From NCBI GenBank assembly GCA_029564595.1, contig JAKQPS010000081.1:1-64000 (forward strand): 64,000 nt of DNA, written 5' to 3'. Source of the DNA: a bacterium (GTDB lineage Bacteria; UBP15; UBA6099). The first letter of the stretch is position 1; the number at the start of each line of letters is the position of its first letter. This document shows positions 34,834-42,972 of this stretch, piece by piece. A program made the translations under genes and the position numbers. Under the pieces are notes generated by a model. It worked only from the letters and a program-made list of their open reading frames with translations. It did no database searches and was not told the origin of the DNA.

Positions 34834-37044
34834 TTAAAATCTTCTCGTCGCCGAATCGCATATCGTTATGCGCCTATATGTGGCGCGTCCGAACTTCTCG
34901 AAAGTAAACAAAAAATGGTTCAGCCCGGGTTTCCTTTCGACATTGTAAACGGGTTTGTTCCTGTCGTCGTTTCCCGGAAGATATGATATTTTGCTTTCAT
35001 TCTCTTGGAGAACCAGTTTGGCGCTGTCTTCCGTTTGTTCGAGTTCGAACGCAATGCGAGCTTCGCCTATTTGCGGCGCAACAAAAAACAACAGATTCAT
35101 TTGTTCGGTTATATGACGGGAATCGCTTGCCACCCTGACATCAGGTTCGGCTCCTCTCACGAAATAATAGTCGTTTTCGCCTGCCGTTATGTCGAAGCAT
35201 CCGTCATCTTTAAATTCCACCGGCTCCGGCTTCATCGCATAAAGGCTAACCGTAACACCGTCGAACCGCTTGGTTTCAAGCAGAAGGCCTCTTTTCAACG
35301 CGTTTCTGATATCCTTTTCGTACTTTCCGGAAAAATCTGGAAAAGCTCCAAGAAACCTAGTGTCGGTGTCGAAATGCCAAACCCGGCCGATGTAGTTGCT
35401 CTTCAACAATGCTTCGTGCGATATTATTGATAGAGGCGCGATATTCATCATAATCACATTCGGCTCTTTCCCGCCGACTATTCTAAGGGCTGCCCATTGA
35501 TTGTAATTCCTAACAAACGCCTCCTCTCTGCTATCTCCGCCGAGATAAACAAGAGAGGCTTGAAAGGGCTGTCCCTTTTGCGACAGAAAATGAGTGTGAT
35601 ATTCATTTTGGAAATATATGTTTCCGGGAATAATGCCGTCGTATTCGCGGACATTCCCGTAAACATACCGCATCGCCGATGTCATGTCCGGCGACCTAAG
35701 CCTGCCGAAAAAACCGGGAAGATTGGCCGCGAAAACAATCATGGCAATAAAACAAAAGACCGAGCGAGAAAACCCTTTTCCCGCCGAGAACAAGCGGCCT
35801 ATGGCATCGAGCGCGAAAAATGCGTTATAGACGAAGAAAAAACTCATCATCTGCAGATGTCTGTACGACATCGGATAGCCATCGAACCGGCTGTGGTTCA
35901 AAGCATTGGTAATAGTCAAAACGGAGCACGCCGCCACCCCCAATAAAACAAACATCGCTCCGTTTGAGCCGCGCGCAATTAGTCCGACCGCCCCGATTGC
36001 ACAAAGAACTCCGATAACCACCGCAGAGACGGCGTTATCCGACACGAACGACATGAATAGATTCGGCATCACTTTCAAACAGTATGACAGAAACTCGGCG
36101 TTCCCCCCCGGGAACAATTGATAAACTCCCAACCTTGCCGTCGAAGGGGCTGAAATCAAGTCGATTTCCGTCCTGAATACGACAAGATGCGAAAGATTGA
36201 AGAGACAAGACCCAGCCGCCGCCGCCGCGACTGCGAAAAACAACCAGCCCGCACCCTTCAGATTCCTTGCCGTCTTGCGCGCGTCCAGCGCAGCCGCCGC
36301 AAAAAACGCCGCTATCCCATAAAATGTCAGAACATGAAAAAACGGCAGCAGAAAAATCGAAGCGACCATTGCCGACGCGCTCTTTTTCGATCCGGTTTCG
36401 CAGAATACAACATATGAATACACAAGCGCTATGAATAAAAACGCGACAATCCAATAAGGCGAAAACCTGTAAACGCTATACGCCGACATCGGCGACATGA
36501 CAAAAGCCGCCGTCCCAAACATAGCCGAATAACGGTTTACATTTCTTGAGAGAAGCTTAAACGCCAGAGGAGCCGAGGCTGTCATCGCAGCTAGGTTGAT
36601 AATTATGTATGCGTCTCGCGAGCCGCCGAGCAATTCTCTTATCAACCAGCTTATCAACATATAGCCCGGCCTGTGAATATTCGACAGGTATGCCCGGTTC
36701 GCAAAAAAATCGGTTAGCTCGGTGAACTCTCCTTCATAATAATACGCGAAATCCATATACTCATAAGAGACCATCCCGCGAACCAGAAATAACAACAACG
36801 AGAAAACGGCGGCAAATGAAAAAACATATCTCGCTCCCAAGATATCATGTCTTGAAGCATTCTGTCCTCGGATGTCCGCAGGCTTTGACTTCGCGATAAT
36901 CGCGACGGCTATCGCCAACGCGAACAAACTCGCCGCAAACGATGCCGCGCCCAGAACTTCAAAAAGACGGCCTCTCTCAGTCGCGGCGAAAAGCTCGTAC
37001 AGGTAGCCCTGCGCGTCCATTATGTAATTAATTTTTTCGTACAA
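34834..37044 (-). CDS. Polytopic membrane protein with soluble C-terminal domain, GT-C-like
   Basis: Protein of about 736 residues with some eleven hydrophobic segments up to residue 430 and a soluble C-terminal part. The first large loop (SYEYMDFAYYYEGEFTEL, then RAYLSNIHRPGYMLISW) is acidic and ends in RPG, a layout seen in GT-C-type membrane glycosyltransferases. The tail (LFFVAPQIGEARIAFEL, FLFTFEKFGRATYRRI) looks like a beta-sandwich. The TTG at 37044 has GAGG about 6 nt upstream and is used; the ATG at 37020 is an alternative without a binding site. It follows the small gene at 37063 by 18 nt and belongs to the long minus-strand series 30.7-44.3 kb. Substrate unknown. Confidence 0.65.
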   Translation of the reverse strand: MYEKINYIMDAQGYLYELFAATERGRLFEVLGAASFAASLFALAIAVAIIAKSKPADIRGQNASRHDILGARYVFSFAAVFSLLLFLVRGMVSYEYMDFAYYYEGEFTELTDFFANRAYLSNIHRPGYMLISWLIRELLGGSRDAYIIINLAAMTASAPLAFKLLSRNVNRYSAMFGTAAFVMSPMSAYSVYRFSPYWIVAFLFIALVYSYVVFCETGSKKSASAMVASIFLLPFFHVLTFYGIAAFFAAAALDARKTARNLKGAGWLFFAVAAAAAGSCLFNLSHLVVFRTEIDLISAPSTARLGVYQLFPGGNAEFLSYCLKVMPNLFMSFVSDNAVSAVVIGVLCAIGAVGLIARGSNGAMFVLLGVAACSVLTITNALNHSRFDGYPMSYRHLQMMSFFFVYNAFFALDAIGRLFSAGKGFSRSVFCFIAMIVFAANLPGFFGRLRSPDMTSAMRYVYGNVREYDGIIPGNIYFQNEYHTHFLSQKGQPFQASLVYLGGDSREEAFVRNYNQWAALRIVGGKEPNVIMMNIAPLSIISHEALLKSNYIGRVWHFDTDTRFLGAFPDFSGKYEKDIRNALKRGLLLETKRFDGVTVSLYAMKPEPVEFKDDGCFDITAGENDYYFVRGAEPDVRVASDSRHITEQMNLLFFVAPQIGEARIAFELEQTEDSAKLVLQENESKISYLPGNDDRNKPVYNVERKPGLNHFLFTFEKFGRATYRRITICDSATRRF

Positions 37045-37062
37045 CCGAGCCTCAAATCCTTC

Positions 37063-37284
37063 TCATCGAAAATAACCATCGACCCCGAAGGTCTCATTAA
37101 CGGATTCAAAACCCCTCGCGCGACAATTGCCCGCGCCTGCCAAGTTCCGGGACTCCGTCTCGGCGATATGCAAAGCGAGCTTGCCAATCATTAGAACGTT
37201 CATCGTCGTGATAGCCCCGGACGGATTCGGCCAATCGTCAAAATGCCCGTTAGCGTTGATAGAAACTATTTTCGGTTGTTTCAT
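37063..37284 (-). CDS. Small protein of unknown function, coupled to U32-methyltransferase gene
   Basis: Predicted 73-residue product (MKQPKIVSINANGHFDDWP...). Its ATG overlaps the TGA of the upstream U32-methyltransferase gene in an ATGA, and its stop lies 18 nt before the next gene, so it fits the operon spacing exactly. The sequence matches no family I recognise and lacks a leader/core layout typical of a modified peptide, though NAN, GAGN and the glycine-rich end are noted. It may be a small partner protein or the remnant of a longer gene. Confidence 0.4.
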   Translation of the reverse strand: MKQPKIVSINANGHFDDWPNPSGAITTMNVLMIGKLALHIAETESRNLAGAGNCRARGFESVNETFGVDGYFR

Positions 37285-38660
37285 TTTCTCTTCATTGCCG
37301 CGAACATCATGCTCAATCGCGTGCGTCTCTCCGTTTTATTTTCCTCGCAATGGAACAACCCTTCAGCGGCTTTCTCAATATCGCCGACGGAAACCGACCA
37401 TTCGGGAATCTGTCCTTCGACATATAAAGCCGGAAGCGGGGACTCCTTTCCCGTCCACGCGCATATAATCAAAATTCCTCCCGGCTTGATAATCCTTCCC
37501 GCCGCCTCGAAATATTCCCTTCTTCGCCAAGGAGGGATGGAATGGAAACACCCGTAATCGACCGCCATGTCGAAGAATCGGTCATATCCGTCGAGATTAA
37601 GAATGTCGCCGCAAATAAAAGTTCCCGCATTTTTTTTATCGGCCCTCTCCAACGCCTTCGGGGCTATGTCAATACCATAATAGTTTAAGCCTGCGAACAA
37701 CTCGGCGTGTCTTCCTTCTCCGCATCCAATATCTAACGCGTCGCGAATTCCGCCCGCCGCCGACTTAACGGCTCTCGCAACCATTCCGGCGAGCGTTTCA
37801 TCAGGCTCTTCGCCCCACAACTCCCTCTGTTCTTTGACCTCGAACAGCCTGTTCCAATCAAGGAACAGCGGCTCGCCGCGCGTGAAGTTGTGATTCGGAA
37901 ACACAGGCATATACACCAGCCTGTCTATCAAGCCGTCGGGCGAGCCGACGGTCATCCGGTCGTTTGTGTAGTATTGCGCGTTGCCTTGCATGAATATTTC
38001 CGCCCCTAGGTTGTGAATCGCGATGTTCTCTCCAGAGCAACTGACAGGACAATAGTCTATAGTCCTGAACTTGAAATTGCCCTCCGCCATATTTGCGAAG
38101 TGGCATTTTCTCGTCGCCGCGCAACACACATGCGGATAATACAACGAGTATTTCATTTTGAAATCGCGGTCGAGACGCAATCCCTGAAAAACGTTGTCCA
38201 ACTCCGACCTTCCCGCTCCCAGAGCTGAAAGCAATTCAAGATATTCACTCTGAAGATTGTTTTCCGTGAAATAGTCGGAGAACGGCTCTCCTTTGAAGCC
38301 GAGCCTAGGATCTTTTTTCGCCTTGCATAGCAACCTTCCATGAACAGGGGTTTTACCGGCTGCTCTGATCGCTTGCAACAAGCCCCAGTCGTTAAACACA
38401 ACCTCGGCGCTTCCGGGGAGCGCTTCTATCAGGCGTTCGCATTTTTCAATGCATCTCTCGGAACATGGAGGGGTCACAAGCGTGAATCCCGCTCCGGCTC
38501 TTCCGGCAAACTCAAGCGTATTCTCAAGCTGCTTTTCTGTCGGAAGCAGAAACTCGCAGAACTCGTTGCCGAAATAAATCCTATCGAATCTGGAATTGTG
38601 AAAATACTTCAAGTCGGCGGGATCGGAAATATAAAAGGCGTGCTCCATCCGGGTTGTCAT
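37281..38660 (-). CDS. U32-like (UbiV-type) protein fused to methyltransferase
   Basis: Residues 1 to about 270 look like a peptidase-U32-family TIM barrel of the UbiV type: IYFGNEFCEFLLP (C35), LVTPPC, NDWGLL, then C179/C180, C186, C204 and C208 (HVCCAATRKC, YCPVSCSG), the expected Fe-S ligands. In E. coli, UbiV carries four cysteines in a comparable order and works with UbiU in oxygen-independent hydroxylation. Residues 300-459 form a class I methyltransferase (ALDIGCGEGRHAELF, YYGIDIAPKALERA, DMAVDYGCFHSIP, IIKPGGILIICAW). It overlaps the UbiU-like gene by 4 bp at its start and the small gene by 4 bp at its end. Hydroxylation followed by O-methylation of one substrate is inferred. Confidence 0.76.
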   Translation of the reverse strand: MTTRMEHAFYISDPADLKYFHNSRFDRIYFGNEFCEFLLPTEKQLENTLEFAGRAGAGFTLVTPPCSERCIEKCERLIEALPGSAEVVFNDWGLLQAIRAAGKTPVHGRLLCKAKKDPRLGFKGEPFSDYFTENNLQSEYLELLSALGAGRSELDNVFQGLRLDRDFKMKYSLYYPHVCCAATRKCHFANMAEGNFKFRTIDYCPVSCSGENIAIHNLGAEIFMQGNAQYYTNDRMTVGSPDGLIDRLVYMPVFPNHNFTRGEPLFLDWNRLFEVKEQRELWGEEPDETLAGMVARAVKSAAGGIRDALDIGCGEGRHAELFAGLNYYGIDIAPKALERADKKNAGTFICGDILNLDGYDRFFDMAVDYGCFHSIPPWRRREYFEAAGRIIKPGGILIICAWTGKESPLPALYVEGQIPEWSVSVGDIEKAAEGLFHCEENKTERRTRLSMMFAAMKRK

Positions 38661-39682
38661 CGATTGCCGCCGCCTTCCCCTGAAACATCTTCCGACAAGC
38701 TGTCATAAGACAGCGAAGATGTCCATTTGACCACTCCCTGAACCATCTGCGGTCGCGCAGGCTCTCCGGTGACATTTGAGTCAGGCTTTCGCCCGACGCT
38801 GTAATAACACTTCCTTCCGCATCGCTCTCCGAACACTTCCTTGTGCAACTCGGCGCATTTCCTCCCGTATTCCTCCTCGGTTTCGCTGATATCAATGAAT
38901 CCAACCGCTCCTTTTAGAAAACTCACATCCTTTAATATCATGTCCCCTGCGAGACCTCTGCCCGCTATCTTCAATACTAGGTCTTCTCTATTTCTTAACG
39001 AAAAAAGCGCGCACACTCCGCATGAATCAAGCGAATACCCGAATCCGGCCGGCAAATGATTGTACAATATCGCTTGCCTGCACATATTCGGCGATTCCTC
39101 TCCGGGGAAATGGCAATACGAGCATACTCCTTCCAAATAGGGGCATTCTTCATTAATCACTATCAACTCATGGCCACAGTCCTTCTGGCTGCTTGCGATT
39201 TTCGCGATTTCACCCGGCAAAAGCTGTCTGGGAAGAACTATCCTGTCCGCGCCCAGACCTCTGTAAAATGCCGCCGATTTGGCGTTCATAACATGGGCGG
39301 TCGAGCTTAGAACGATAAAAAGCCCGCTGTCAGCTTTTTTTAGTTTGATCATTAGGTTTATATCGGAGACTATGAAGCCGGAAACCCCGCCTGCCGACAA
39401 CTTCACAACATCGTCAATAAGAGCGTCGTGCCAATTTTCCGGATAGAAAAGCTCGTTTATCGCCACAAAAGACTTGGCGCCGAGTTTCACTGTTTTCTCG
39501 CAAACCGCCAGAACTGACTCGATAGAATCAAAATTGGTCAATTCTCCGAATCGGCGACTAAATAAATCTTCGTTGGAAATATCAGTGTTCCTATAACCCA
39601 TATAAAACTCGTCTGCGCCCGCTTCCGCAAAATCATCCAGCAACCCAACCGTTTTTTGATTCAATGGACAATGTATTATCAT
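38657..39682 (-). CDS. U32-family (UbiU/YhbU-like) Fe-S protein
   Basis: Protein of 341 residues in the peptidase U32 family. It opens with the barrel strands IIHCPLNQKTV and ADEFYMGYR, followed by GVSGFIVSDINLMIKLK and LGADRIVLPRQLLPGEI, the RxxxxxEI segment characteristic of U32. Candidate 4Fe-4S ligands are C180, C187 and C201 (EECPYLEGVC, NMCRQ), with C221 or C224 completing the set. Known relatives are UbiU (ubiquinone hydroxylation), RlhA and TrhP (RNA hydroxylation) and true proteases; the intact cysteines favour the Fe-S hydroxylation group. The stop overlaps the ATG of the UbiV-like fusion gene (ATGA), so the pair is translationally coupled, as UbiU/UbiV pairs commonly are. Confidence 0.8.
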   Translation of the reverse strand: MIIHCPLNQKTVGLLDDFAEAGADEFYMGYRNTDISNEDLFSRRFGELTNFDSIESVLAVCEKTVKLGAKSFVAINELFYPENWHDALIDDVVKLSAGGVSGFIVSDINLMIKLKKADSGLFIVLSSTAHVMNAKSAAFYRGLGADRIVLPRQLLPGEIAKIASSQKDCGHELIVINEECPYLEGVCSYCHFPGEESPNMCRQAILYNHLPAGFGYSLDSCGVCALFSLRNREDLVLKIAGRGLAGDMILKDVSFLKGAVGFIDISETEEEYGRKCAELHKEVFGERCGRKCYYSVGRKPDSNVTGEPARPQMVQGVVKWTSSLSYDSLSEDVSGEGGGNR

Positions 39683-39806
39683 CTCTATCCGTCACCCTCT
39701 ACCGCTGGAAAAAACTCCGACTGAGATCCGGCCATTAATCCGTCCTTCAAAGTTCATTTTATCAGAAGCGCAATTTGAATGAAATAAAAGCCCGGCTCAA
39801 TCCCCA

Positions 39807-41189
39807 TCAGTCTTCGAGTCGCGCCGCCTTTCGGCGGGCTCTGCCTCGACTGCTTACGGGCATAAACAGAAAAGAACGGACAGCTTCTGCGAAGGAAACA
39901 AGACTTCGTTTAAGGCTTAAGTTCCTCGCCAGATAAAAAACTTTTCGCGGCCTGAGATAGAACAAGGCGTAAGCAAACCTTGTGACAAGCCTTGTGGTCA
40001 AAGAGACATCCCCGACCGCATGATCGATTTCGCAGAGCTTTGATCCCGGTCTTGGGTCGAACACATTAAAAGAAGCGTAGCCGGGATCGAGTCTGACCGC
40101 CGCAACCGCGGTTAAAAACGCGCTTTTTGCGCTTTCTCCGGGCAACCCCAGTATAAAATGAGACCCCGGAATTATCCCTTTTTTTCTCATCAAATTGAAT
40201 GCTTCCCGCGCCCGTTCAATGTCCACTTCTTTGCCCATGCTTCTGCCTATATCCTTGTCGGAAGTTTCGATGCCTATCTGGAGCAACCGGCATCCTGATT
40301 CCGAGTACATCTCTATCCTCCGCTCGTCAAGCAAATCCAGTCTAGTGTAAGCGTGCCATGTAATGCTTGTTGCCTCGTTGGCGAGCGCGCGGCACAGCCT
40401 CTCAACCCGCGCGGAATCAACTCCAAAAGTCATGTCCTTGAAAAAAATATGACGAGCGCCCCGCGAATACAGACTTGCGATTTCTTCCATCATATTTTCA
40501 TGATTCCTGAAAGAAAAACCCGGCGATAATGCCCCGCTATTGCAAAACGCGCAGAAATACGGACACCCGAACGACGCCAAAACAGTGTTGAACGACTCGG
40601 GTACCAAGGGCATGTTGTAATTCTTTTTTTCAAACGCCTCGTGATCCGGAACAGGGTATTCGAATTCCTTCATCTTGCGGGTCCGAACAACCTCGATTTT
40701 TCCATTTCTTCTGAACGCCGACGAATCCGCGCTTTCGAAATCGCCTGTCGCCAACCGGACAATATCGCTTGAAGTAAAATCAAAAAGAATCGCGTCTATG
40801 AAATCGCGCTTATCGAGGAATTCCTCTGGGTTTTCCAGACATGCGTCGCCGGAAACGACTATTGTCGCTCCGGTTTTTTCCTTGATCTCTTTAAGAATAA
40901 TTGCGTCGGTTTCAATTGAGAGAGATCCCACAAGACAGAAAACCGCGGTCGGCAAATAATCAGTTGCTGTTCTGACGACTGATTTATGCGACGCCCTTTG
41001 CGCCACCGCGTCCAGAACCGCCACTGTGCCGCTCTTGCCCAGAATTCCACTTTGAACGAGAAGGTCTATCGGATGCCAAAGATATCCTGCCTTGGAGACA
41101 GTGCAACAGTAATAATCTCTTAGTATCTTTCGATAATAAGGAGGGTTCAGAAGAAAAAAACGATCCCTCGCGCTGCGAACAATCTCCAT
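39807..41189 (-). CDS. B12-binding-type radical SAM protein
   Basis: Radical SAM enzyme of 460 residues. The N-terminal half is a cobalamin-binding-type region (LLNPPYYRKILRDYY, ATIVVSGDACLENPEEFL); the core holds C209, C213 and C216 (FGCPYFCAFC), IFFKDMTFGVDSARV, LLQIGIETSDKDIGRSMGKE and GSHFILGLPGES. The tail is very basic (SSRGRARRKAARLED). A strong GGAGG lies about 5 nt before the ATG. It lies 124 bp upstream of the U32 pair on the same strand, so hydroxylation and radical methylation of a common product is conceivable. Substrate unknown. Confidence 0.87.
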   Translation of the reverse strand: MEIVRSARDRFFLLNPPYYRKILRDYYCCTVSKAGYLWHPIDLLVQSGILGKSGTVAVLDAVAQRASHKSVVRTATDYLPTAVFCLVGSLSIETDAIILKEIKEKTGATIVVSGDACLENPEEFLDKRDFIDAILFDFTSSDIVRLATGDFESADSSAFRRNGKIEVVRTRKMKEFEYPVPDHEAFEKKNYNMPLVPESFNTVLASFGCPYFCAFCNSGALSPGFSFRNHENMMEEIASLYSRGARHIFFKDMTFGVDSARVERLCRALANEATSITWHAYTRLDLLDERRIEMYSESGCRLLQIGIETSDKDIGRSMGKEVDIERAREAFNLMRKKGIIPGSHFILGLPGESAKSAFLTAVAAVRLDPGYASFNVFDPRPGSKLCEIDHAVGDVSLTTRLVTRFAYALFYLRPRKVFYLARNLSLKRSLVSFAEAVRSFLFMPVSSRGRARRKAARLED

Positions 41190-41300
41190 AAACCTCCGCT
41201 TGCGAGATCATGCTAAACAAAACGCCGAATACCGCGGCTATAGCCGGCAACCGCAGTGTTATTCGGATATCAAGCCCTATGAAATACCGCAAAGCGCGCG

Positions 41301-42776
41301 TCAGAAAAACAATTCCATCCTTGTGGCTCCGAAATACGGCTCTTCAGGCAACCCCGGCCTCGTCCTTCTCTTTCCTGTCGCTTCGCAGAAAAGTCCGTCT
41401 TCAAGAAAAAACAAATCTTCGAGCGGAACGCTTCCCTCGATAAACCTGCCTCCTACGGCAAATTTATAATAAGTGTGAACATCCGATTTCTCCTTGCCGT
41501 CTTTATCTTTTGCGCAAACACGAATGGCGGAAGCCGCGCTGGTAAAGTCATTGCTTATGATGTTTATCAAGTTGTCGCAATTGTGATCATCCTCGTCGCC
41601 ATAGAACAATAGACGGAACTCTCCTCTTGGCACGCCTAAGCGGGGCGGTTCCACGGAAAGCGGAATCCTCATTAACATATTCAAATCAACCCGCCAGTAT
41701 AAAAACTGGGAATCCCTCGCGAAAAAAACTGCGGTTATGCCATCCTCCTCCGGACTAACCGGAGATCTCCGGTAACAAGGCGATATTCCAACCCAATCAT
41801 CGAGACGTCCGTCAGTCTCTATCACAGCTTTATGAACCGTGCATTTCTTGATTGCTCTTTCAGACAACGCCCATTTTCCATTCTTCTTGTTCAGAACGTT
41901 GATTGATATCCAACTTGAGTTGACATACCGTTCCTCGTCGTTCGGCTCTCCCATCGCTATTGTTTCGTAAGCCGTCGCCTCGGCTCTGTCTTTCTCCACC
42001 GTTATCGAAGCGATTTTCACTTGAAGCTTTATATTGCCGAAAAGCTTGTGAAGCTCGTTAATTTCTCGAACTACATCGTCGACTTCATTTAGCGTCGCGT
42101 TGCCTATGGATATCTTAGCCGGCTTGAAAATCATCTCTCTGATTTTCGCTCCGTCATTGGCGTTAAACGCCTTGATGAAGTCTTCCATTGCTGTTTTCGC
42201 TTCCTCTGTAATGCCAACGCTATCTCCGGGAGAGCCGTATGTCGCCGTTAGGTCCGTCAAAGCAATATTGAAATCCGGGACATCAATCATGTAATCCATC
42301 GCGCCGACCGCGGTTGCGCCTTCCGGATAACCTATCCCGTCCGCCAAAGCCCGCAACTCCTTCGTCATGAATTCGAACTCCGCTGACGTGTAATTCGCGG
42401 GATCAGCGGATATAATCTTCCATGTCAACGCTTCCGTTACCGGGTCAATATCGTTCGTCTTCCCGAAAAGAATCGTCCTAATCGGCCCTCCGTCCGTCTC
42501 CGCGCTTAATATTCGCGTTTGTTTTCCCTCTGGTAATTCAATCTTATACACGCCTTTGTCGTCTGTTTTGCCCTCGGCCAGCGACGCCCCTTCGATTGAC
42601 ACAGCTTTCACTACAACCCCGGACGCCGGCTTCAGCGCCACTTTTTCAGAAGCTTTATCATCTTTTTTCGCCGGAACCGTCCACACCGTTCCTGAAATCT
42701 CCATTCCCGACAGCGTACCGGCAAAAATAACCGCGTAAGTGAATAGAATCGACAGAATAAAAAACGTCTTTTTCAT
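41301..42776 (-). CDS. Secreted protein with carboxypeptidase-regulatory-like and CBM9-like parts
   Basis: Exported protein of 491 residues with signal peptide MKKTFFILSILFTYAVIFAG. Residues 28-110 look like a carboxypeptidase-regulatory-type beta domain (GVVVKAVSIEGASLAEGKT, DDKGVYKIELPEG). The middle (AMEDFIKAFNANDGAKIREM, then KIASITVEKDRAEATAYET, WALSERAIKKC) fits an NTF2/SnoaL-like fold. The end (IETDGRLDDWVGISPCYR, FLYWRVDLN) resembles a CBM9-like domain that binds sugar or acts as a sensor. GAGAGG lies just before the ATG. A promoter with a flanking inverted repeat lies at 42816-42868. Role unknown; possibly an envelope glycan-binding protein. Confidence 0.72.
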   Translation of the reverse strand: MKKTFFILSILFTYAVIFAGTLSGMEISGTVWTVPAKKDDKASEKVALKPASGVVVKAVSIEGASLAEGKTDDKGVYKIELPEGKQTRILSAETDGGPIRTILFGKTNDIDPVTEALTWKIISADPANYTSAEFEFMTKELRALADGIGYPEGATAVGAMDYMIDVPDFNIALTDLTATYGSPGDSVGITEEAKTAMEDFIKAFNANDGAKIREMIFKPAKISIGNATLNEVDDVVREINELHKLFGNIKLQVKIASITVEKDRAEATAYETIAMGEPNDEERYVNSSWISINVLNKKNGKWALSERAIKKCTVHKAVIETDGRLDDWVGISPCYRRSPVSPEEDGITAVFFARDSQFLYWRVDLNMLMRIPLSVEPPRLGVPRGEFRLLFYGDEDDHNCDNLINIISNDFTSAASAIRVCAKDKDGKEKSDVHTYYKFAVGGRFIEGSVPLEDLFFLEDGLFCEATGKRRTRPGLPEEPYFGATRMELFF

Positions 42777-42815
42777 GCCTCTCGCTCCTCAAAAATGCAA
42801 CTCACAACCTTACGC

Positions 42816-42868
42816 ATATCACATGTTTTGTATATTATAACACTCCCAGACGGCAATACATGTGATAT
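42816..42868 (-). promoter_or_regulatory. Extended -10 promoter bracketed by an 11-bp inverted repeat
   Basis: ATATCACATGT (42816-42826) and its exact complement ACATGTGATAT (42858-42868) flank 31 bp that contain TG-T-TATAAT on the minus strand (-10 at 42834-42839). The layout suits a repressor or looping regulator of the secreted protein gene at 41301-42776. Confidence 0.5.
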
Positions 42869-42972
42869 TTGCACATTTCTAATTGAGTATCGGATATTGC
42901 CGAGCAGGAAGCTAGGCGAAGCCCAGCATGGCTCCGGTCTATGCTAAGGAAGACGCATTACGCTCCGTCGAA

